Translations under genes and position numbers: made by a program
Origin: Brevundimonas sp.
Lineage (GTDB): Bacteria; Pseudomonadota; Alphaproteobacteria; Caulobacterales; Caulobacteraceae
Reading direction: 5' to 3'
Length of the DNA stretch: 10,204 nt
Assembly: GCA_012270135.1 (NCBI GenBank)
Contig: JAAXIW010000052.1
Span: forward strand, 1-10,204
The notes under the pieces: model-generated
Database searches by the model: none
Seen by the model: the letters and a program-made list of their open reading frames with translations, nothing else
What the model was told of the DNA's origin: nothing
Part shown: in pieces, positions 6,313-10,204 of the stretch
Layout: every line of letters begins with the position of its first letter
How positions within the stretch are numbered: the first letter of the stretch is position 1

Positions 6313-6873
6313 TCAGGGCTCCAGTTCGATGTCCCAGTAGAGGTAGTCGAGCCAGCTCTGGTGCAAATAATGCGGGGGAAAGCGTCGGCCGAATTCCTGC
6401 AGTTGCCAGGCGCTGGGGCGGTGCGGGGCGCGGCGCATCGGCATGCCCGCCTGCTGCGGCGTGCGGCCGCCCTTCCTCAGATTGCAGGGGCTGCAAGCGG
6501 CGACGATGTTCTCCCAGGTGGTCCGGCCACCGCGGCTGCGGGGAATGACGTGGTCGAAGGTCAGCTCCGTCGTGGCGCTGCAATACTGGCAGGCGAAGCC
6601 GTCGCGCAGGAAGACGTTGAAACGGGTGAAGGCGGGCTGCCGGTCCTGATCGACGTAGTTCTTCAGCGCGATCACGCTGGGCAGGACGATCTCCATCGAG
6701 GGGCTGCGCACGACCTTGTCGTAGGTCGAGACCACGTCGACGCGGTCCTGGTACACCGCCTTGACCACCTCTTCCCACGGCCAGATCGACAGCGGATAGT
6801 AGGACAGCGGTCGGAAATCGGCGTTGAGCACCAGCGCGGGCCAGCCGGACGGGGGACGGCTCAGGACCTGCAT
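6313..6873 (-). CDS. HNH endonuclease family protein
   Basis: The 186-residue protein has an N-terminal conserved region (WPALVLNADFRPLSYYPLSI, 11-30) and a central zinc-type HNH nuclease fold. The elements are CQYC (Cys95, Cys98), FDHVIPRSRGG with Asp107 and His108, Asn122 in WENIVAACSPCN, and the second zinc pair Cys127 and Cys130. These match the CXXC...DH...N...CXXC pattern of the McrA/Cas9-like HNH class. This stand-alone form is common as a chromosomal gene in alphaproteobacteria, and its substrate is not known to me. The ATG at 6873 has GAGGG at 6878-6882 in front. No restriction methylase, intein or phage gene is beside it, so restriction or homing roles are not supported. Confidence 0.92.
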   Translation of the reverse strand: MQVLSRPPSGWPALVLNADFRPLSYYPLSIWPWEEVVKAVYQDRVDVVSTYDKVVRSPSMEIVLPSVIALKNYVDQDRQPAFTRFNVFLRDGFACQYCSATTELTFDHVIPRSRGGRTTWENIVAACSPCNLRKGGRTPQQAGMPMRRAPHRPSAWQLQEFGRRFPPHYLHQSWLDYLYWDIELEP

Positions 6874-6897
6874 CAGGCCCTCGCCATGCGAACGAGG

Positions 6898-6903
6898 CTT
6901 ATA
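6898..6903 (-). promoter_or_regulatory. Candidate -10 element of the HNH gene
   Basis: TATAAG on the reverse strand lies 24 bases before the ATG at 6873, which suits a short leader. The -35 region at a 17-bp spacing is CGTGTC, a poor match. The surrounding 132-bp gap also holds two GANTC sites, at 6948-6952 and 6961-6965. The gap shows no clear terminator for the TRIC gene upstream, so read-through is also possible. Confidence 0.35.
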
Positions 6904-7005
6904 GACGCGACCGGACTGAAGACACGTCTCCTTCCCTGGCTGTGCAGGAATCCTACGCCTGATTCGACAGCTTGGCGATGACGGGAGGGCGACGGTTTCG
7001 CAACG

Positions 7006-7662
7006 TCACCCGCGGGCGGCGGCTCCCGGGAAGGAAGGCAGCCGCCAGCCCCAGCGCAGCGAACCGGCCCGGAGGATGAAGCCGCATGGCGCGGCGATCA
7101 GGGCGGCCTCGACGTTGGACAGGCCCAGACCCTTCAGAGCCGTATAGACCACCGCCGCCAGGATGGCCGCCGAGACGGTGATCTCACGGCGCAGAAGGAT
7201 GGACGGCTGGCCCGCCAGAAGGTCGCGCACCACCCCGCCGAAACAGGCGGTCAGGGCGCCCATGACGATGCAGATCAGAGGCGCGAAACCGAGGGCTTCG
7301 GCCTTGGCGGCGCCCATCACCCCATAGGCGGCCAGACCGACTGCATCGAGCCACAGCAGCGCGCGAAAGCGCCACTCCTGCCGGCCAAGGAACCAGACCC
7401 CCAGAGCCGCGGCGAGGCAGACCCCGATATATTTCCAGTCGTGGACCCAGAACACGGGGGCGTCGATCAGAAGGTCGCGGAGGGTGCCGCCGCCGACCCC
7501 GGTGATCGCCGCGAAGAAGGCGAGGGTGACGAGATCGTGCTTCTCGCGGGCCGCCGCCAGGGCGCCCGTCGCCGCGAACACCGCCACGCCCGCGTAGTCG
7601 ACCACATACAGGGTCGGCAGGATCGGCTCGGACAGGGCTCTCAGGGTCGGCGCGTCGATCAC
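7006..7662 (-). CDS. TRIC-type cation channel family protein (UPF0126)
   Basis: The frame opens upstream at 7755, but the GTG at 7662 is the likely start. GGAGGAA at 7671-7677 lies 8 bases before it, and the resulting 218 residues match the usual length of the family. The protein is an integral membrane protein with about seven hydrophobic helices arranged as two repeats. Each repeat carries the signature glycine/Arg-Asp motif: GGGTLRD (57-63) and GGVVRD (142-147). DYAG (22-25) and LDAVGLAAYG (105-114) are the matching repeat openings. Prokaryotic TRIC proteins form trimeric monovalent cation channels in the inner membrane. The GTG overlaps the stop of the glycosylase gene (GTGA, 7662-7659), so its translation is probably coupled to that interrupted gene. 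Confidence 0.92.
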   Translation of the reverse strand: MIDAPTLRALSEPILPTLYVVDYAGVAVFAATGALAAAREKHDLVTLAFFAAITGVGGGTLRDLLIDAPVFWVHDWKYIGVCLAAALGVWFLGRQEWRFRALLWLDAVGLAAYGVMGAAKAEALGFAPLICIVMGALTACFGGVVRDLLAGQPSILLRREITVSAAILAAVVYTALKGLGLSNVEAALIAAPCGFILRAGSLRWGWRLPSFPGAAARG

Positions 7663-8315
7663 GGGGGTGCTTCCTCCAGCGCGACCTCGCCGCGCCTGAC
7701 CGCTCCATACCATCCCCACAGCAGATGCGCCGCCACGCTTCGATGCGGACGCCACTTTTCGGACCGGGCGCCGGCCTCCTTCTCGCGCGGGCGCAGCGCG
7801 GCGCCGTCGACCCAGCGCATGGCTTCCTGCAGGGCGATGTCGCCGGCGGGAAAGACGTCCCGCCGGCCCTCGCAGAACATGAGGAAGGCCTCGGCCGTCC
7901 CCTTGCCGACGCCCTTGATGGCGGTCAGCCGCGCCACGGCGTCCTCGTCCGACAGCGTCTCCAGATGGTCGAAGTCGATCCGCCCCGCGACGTGGGCGCG
8001 GGCGATCTCGTGACCGTACGTCGCCTTATGGATAGACAGGACGAACATCCGCATGGTCTAGATGTACGTTGCCAAGGTAAGTTCCGAAGTCACTACGCCG
8101 CCGACTCCCTCCACGACCCTCGACCAGATGGCGGCGGCCGACGCCAGCGAGACCTGCTGGTCGACGATCATGTGGAACAGCCCCTCGAAGCCGCCCACGC
8201 GCCGGCGCCAGTCGAAGGCCGGGGTCTGGGCGTGGGCGCGGGCCAGCGCCGGGTCGATTTCCACGACCGCCCGGCGCGCCGCCTCGATATCGTCCAGCCA
8301 GTAAGGGGTCTGCAT
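7659..8315 (-). pseudogene. AlkA-like DNA glycosylase interrupted by an in-frame TAG
   Basis: From the ATG at 8315 the frame reads 85 codons, meets TAG at 8060-8058 (codon 86), then continues in the same frame to a TGA at 7661-7659. The first half has the glycosylase signature FHMIVDQQVSLASAAAIW. The second half has LSIHKATYG, the helix-hairpin-helix LTAIKGVGKGTA, and VFPAGDIALQ with the catalytic Asp at codon 159, then WRPHRSVAAHLLWGWYG. Together they form one complete small DNA-3-methyladenine glycosylase of the HhH-GPD superfamily, which excises alkylated bases. The spacing across the stop agrees with my memory of intact relatives, so a nonsense change is likelier than a frameshift. The HhH loop reads GVGKGTA rather than the usual GIGPWTA, and WRPHRS replaces the usual WRPWRS, so the protein may have been decaying already. 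The ATG at 8054 has no Shine-Dalgarno sequence. Confidence 0.85.
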
Positions 8316-8341
8316 CTCAAGACCGTAGCGGCCGCCCGGAA

Positions 8342-8381
8342 AGCGGCAAGCCGCCGGATGTGATCGCGTCCGCTTGCCGCT
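8342..8381. repeat. 10-bp perfect inverted repeat between the glycosylase gene and gluQ
   Basis: AGCGGCAAGC (8342-8351) and GCTTGCCGCT (8372-8381) are perfect inverted copies separated by 20 bp. The arm centres are 30 bp apart, close to three helical turns. They fill most of the 77-bp divergent gap. A TTGCCG that could serve as -35 for the glycosylase gene lies inside the left arm. The pair could be an operator bound by a dimer, or an mRNA hairpin. Confidence 0.6.
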
Positions 8382-8392
8382 ATCGTGTCGCG

Positions 8393-9241
8393 ATGTTCGT
8401 CACCCGCTTCGCCCCCTCGCCGACCGGCCGCCTGCACAAGGGTCATGCCTTCTCGGCCCTGACGGCGTGGCGGGCGGCGCGGGAGGCGGGCGGCCGTTTC
8501 CTCCTGCGCATCGAAGACATCGACCCGACGCGGTGCCGGCCCGAGTTCGACGCGGCCATCCTCGAGGATCTGGCCTGGCTGGGTCTGGACTGGGAGCAGC
8601 CGGTCCGGCGTCAGTCCCATCATCTGACGGACTACGCCGCCGTCGTGGAAGCGTTGGACCGGCGCGGCCTGCTGTATCGGTGCTTCCGCACCCGCAAGGA
8701 AATCCTCGACGCCATCGGGGATGCGCCGCATGGCCCGGCCGAGGCCGTTCGGCCGGGACCGCATCCGGAAGACGAGGAGGCCGAGCTGATGGCGGAAGGT
8801 CGGCCGTTCGCCTGGCGATTGTCGCTCGACCGGGCTCGCGAGGCCTTAGGGCCGGAGGGGTGGAACGATCTGGCCTTCGTCGAGGACGGGCGGGGTCCGG
8901 GCGGCGAGACAGGCATCGTCAAGGTGCGGCCCGAAACGGCGGGTGACGTGGTTGTGGCCCGCAAGGACGCCGGGACCGCCTACCATCTGGCGGTGACCCA
9001 TGACGACGCCCTGCAGGGGATCACCCAGGTCATCCGCGGCGAGGACCTGTTCGAGGCCACGCATATTCAGGTGCTCATCCAGACCCTGATGGGCTGGCCG
9101 ACGCCGAGGTATCGGCATCACCGGCTGCTGACGGGCGCGGATGGACGGCGTTTCGCCAAGCGGGACGGATCAGTGACCCTGGCTCAACTAAGGGCGGACG
9201 GGGTCTCGCCGGAGGCCCTGCGCGCCGCGACGGGCTTCTGA
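8393..9241 (+). CDS. gluQ: Glutamyl-Q tRNA(Asp) synthetase
   Basis: The 282-residue protein is a truncated GluRS paralogue that transfers glutamate to queuosine at position 34 of tRNA(Asp), independent of the anticodon. It starts MFVTRFAPSPTGRLHKGH, containing the HIGH-type motif HKGH (15-18), followed by FLLRIEDIDPTRCRPE (36-51) for Glu-AMP chemistry. YHLAVTHDDALQGITQVIRGED (197-218) is the conserved core, and FAKRDGS (254-260) is the KMSKS-type loop. The C-terminal anticodon-binding domain of GluRS is absent, as expected for GluQ. The region that usually holds the zinc ligands reads YRCFRTRKE (95-103) without the other cysteines. ATG 8393 gives the usual family opening; the upstream GTG at 8360 adds a non-conserved extension inside the inverted repeat. 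No Shine-Dalgarno sequence precedes 8393, and TATCGT lies six bases upstream, so the mRNA may be leaderless. Confidence 0.93.
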   Translation: MFVTRFAPSPTGRLHKGHAFSALTAWRAAREAGGRFLLRIEDIDPTRCRPEFDAAILEDLAWLGLDWEQPVRRQSHHLTDYAAVVEALDRRGLLYRCFRTRKEILDAIGDAPHGPAEAVRPGPHPEDEEAELMAEGRPFAWRLSLDRAREALGPEGWNDLAFVEDGRGPGGETGIVKVRPETAGDVVVARKDAGTAYHLAVTHDDALQGITQVIRGEDLFEATHIQVLIQTLMGWPTPRYRHHRLLTGADGRRFAKRDGSVTLAQLRADGVSPEALRAATGF

Positions 9242-9991
9242 TCAGCGGAACAGGCGGTCCACCGCCCGGGCGGCCGGGAAGACGACGTCGCGGTCGGGCT
9301 TCTCCGCCCGGGCGCCCGGCCCGCCGATCGCTCGCAGGACGTGGCGGATGATGTTGAGCCGGGCGGTTTTCTTGTCGTCGGTCGCCACCACCGTCCAGCG
9401 CGCGGCCTTGTGATCGGTCTCTTGCAGCATCCGGTCGCGGGCGGCCGTGTAGGCGTCCCAGCGGGCCTGGGCCTCGGCGTCCAGCGGCGAAACCTTGAAC
9501 CGTTTCAACGGGTCCTCGACCCTGGCCGCCAGCCGTGCGGCCTGCTCCGGCTTCGAGATGTCGAGCCACAGCTTGATGATCGTCACGCCGCTTCCGGCGA
9601 GCAACTGTTCGAAGCGCGGCGCGTCCCCGAGGAACCGCTCGTATTCGATGGGGGTGCAGAACCCCATGACGGGCTCGACCCCGGCGCGGTTGTACCAGGA
9701 TCTGTTGAACAGGACCGTCTCGCCGCCGGCGGGAAGGTGCGGGACATAACGCTGGAAATACCACTGGCTGGTCTCCCGCTCGGCCGGCTTGGGCAGGGCC
9801 ACGACGCGGGTCTGGCGAGGGGCCATGTATTCGGTGATGCGCTTGATCGCGCCGTCCTTGCCGGCCGTGTCCCGCCCCTCGAGCAGGATCAGGGTCTTGC
9901 GGCCCTGTTCCATCGTCCAGGCCTGGGTCTCGACCAGCAGGACCTGGAGCTTCTCCAGCGCGTCATCGTAGTCGTCGGATTTCTTTCCCAT
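9242..9991 (-). CDS. ppk2: Polyphosphate kinase 2 family protein
   Basis: The 249-residue product is a single-domain PPK2, an enzyme that moves phosphate between inorganic polyphosphate and nucleotides. Walker A is GRDTAGKDG (39-47). The lid-type segment ALPKPAERETSQWYFQRYV (65-83) is well conserved, and the Walker B region reads LFNRSWYNRAGVEPVMGFC (94-112). The usual motif as I know it is FDRSWYNR, so Asn96 replaces the expected Asp. DPLKRFKVSPLD (160-171) and a late WTVVATDDKKTARLNII (199-215) complete the fold. ATG 9991 has only a weak GGTGGG upstream. The stop codon directly abuts that of gluQ. The neighbouring repair gene and possible stress promoter would fit a stress role, but that is inference. 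Confidence 0.93.
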   Translation of the reverse strand: MGKKSDDYDDALEKLQVLLVETQAWTMEQGRKTLILLEGRDTAGKDGAIKRITEYMAPRQTRVVALPKPAERETSQWYFQRYVPHLPAGGETVLFNRSWYNRAGVEPVMGFCTPIEYERFLGDAPRFEQLLAGSGVTIIKLWLDISKPEQAARLAARVEDPLKRFKVSPLDAEAQARWDAYTAARDRMLQETDHKAARWTVVATDDKKTARLNIIRHVLRAIGGPGARAEKPDRDVVFPAARAVDRLFR

Positions 9992-10032
9992 CCGCCCACC
10001 GTGCGCCTGCCTCCTCGCCGGAGCAATGCCGG

Positions 10033-10062
10033 TTGGCGGACGGCGGGGGCGGCGCCTAGGAT
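10033..10062 (+). promoter_or_regulatory. Candidate promoter of the exported-protein gene
   Basis: TTGGCG (10033-10038) and TAGGAT (10057-10062) are 18 bp apart, each matching four of six sigma-70 consensus bases. Transcription would start near 10069. GGAG at 10077-10080 then lies 7 bases before the ATG at 10088. The spacing equals that of the rpmB promoter. Confidence 0.4.
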
Positions 10063-10087
10063 GGACGGACAGAGACGGAGCGCCGCC

Positions 10088-10204
10088 ATGTTCGCCACCC
10101 GCCGCGCCTTGCTGGGCGGAATAGCCGCCCTGCCCCTCGTGGGCGCCCTGCCCGTCCGCGCCCGCTCGAACGAGGCCGAAGCGGCGCTGGACGCTGTCTT
10201 CGCG
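10088..10204 (+). CDS. Exported protein, N-terminal fragment (cut by window edge)
   Basis: The ATG at 10088 follows GGAG (10077-10080) and the frame stays open to the window end, giving 39 codons. It begins MFATRRALLGGIAALPLVG, with a twin arginine and a moderately hydrophobic core, then ALPVRA with a likely cleavage site near residue 25. This is a Tat-type or arginine-rich Sec signal. The mature start SNEAEAALDAVFA resembles the opening of DUF885-type secreted proteins, but too little is visible to assign a family. It is divergent from ppk2 across a 96-bp gap. Confidence 0.7.
   Translation, partial: MFATRRALLGGIAALPLVGALPVRARSNEAEAALDAVFA

Noticed and set aside
6313..6873. HNH gene as a homing endonuclease or restriction enzyme
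   Set aside because: No intron, intein, methylase or mobile-element genes flank it, and its composition matches the neighbours. It looks like a resident chromosomal gene.
6987..7014. Weak inverted repeat near the TRIC stop codon (GACG...CGTC)
   Set aside because: Only about 4-5 pairs with mismatches and no T-tract, so it is below what chance gives in G+C-rich DNA.
8062..8304. 80-codon forward frame opposite the first half of the glycosylase gene
   Set aside because: Low-complexity Ser/Thr/Ala/Arg product with no recognised motif, whereas the reverse strand carries the QQVS glycosylase signature.
7659..8315. The two glycosylase halves as two separate functional genes
   Set aside because: They share one frame, the second half has no ribosome-binding site, and neither half alone carries a complete HhH-GPD fold.

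Overview
The window is about two-thirds G+C and densely packed, and every recognisable gene is a chromosomal type. The gene set fits an alphaproteobacterium of the Caulobacteraceae, probably Brevundimonas-like: a C-minus L28, a GluQ-type tRNA synthetase, a PPK2 kinase, a CXXC-type HNH protein, a small AlkA-like glycosylase and many short secreted proteins. That placement is inferred from protein style, base composition and GANTC sites in promoters. It does not come from a marker gene. I see no tRNA, rRNA, insertion sequence, CRISPR array or phage gene.

Layout. 1-97 (-): start of a lipoprotein cut by the window edge. 204-575 (+): conserved hypothetical cytoplasmic protein. 572-1045 (-): secreted DUF3617-like protein. 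1141-1610 (+): rpmB (ribosomal protein L28) with a sigma-70-type promoter, structured leader and strong terminator. 1699-3465 (+): M1 zinc aminopeptidase lipoprotein. 3496-5121 (+): membrane sensor histidine kinase with no response regulator beside it. 5094-5870 (-): transglutaminase-like protein. 5923-6153 (-): 76-residue exported membrane protein behind a candidate general-stress (EcfG/SigT-type) promoter. 6313-6873 (-): HNH endonuclease. 7006-7662 (-): TRIC-type channel. 7659-8315 (-): AlkA-like DNA glycosylase interrupted by one in-frame TAG. 8393-9241 (+): gluQ. 9242-9991 (-): PPK2 polyphosphate kinase. 10088-10204 (+): start of an exported protein cut by the window edge.

How the genes relate. 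There is no single pathway. Translation (rpmB, gluQ), the cell envelope (lipoproteins, peptidase, kinase, small membrane protein) and stress or repair (glycosylase, PPK2, possible stress promoter) lie side by side. The clearest functional unit is the glycosylase-TRIC pair, joined by a 4-base GTGA overlap. All three convergent gene pairs abut or overlap at their 3' ends with no room for a terminator between them.

Main points for a second look. The glycosylase gene carries an in-frame stop codon inside a roughly 80-bp patch of low G+C. A 10-bp perfect inverted repeat lies between it and gluQ. A GGAAC-N17-GGTT element precedes the small membrane protein. PPK2 has Asn where the Walker B Asp is expected, and GluQ lacks most of the usual zinc ligands. 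I did not find a convincing undescribed multi-gene system; the window is mostly ordinary chromosome.
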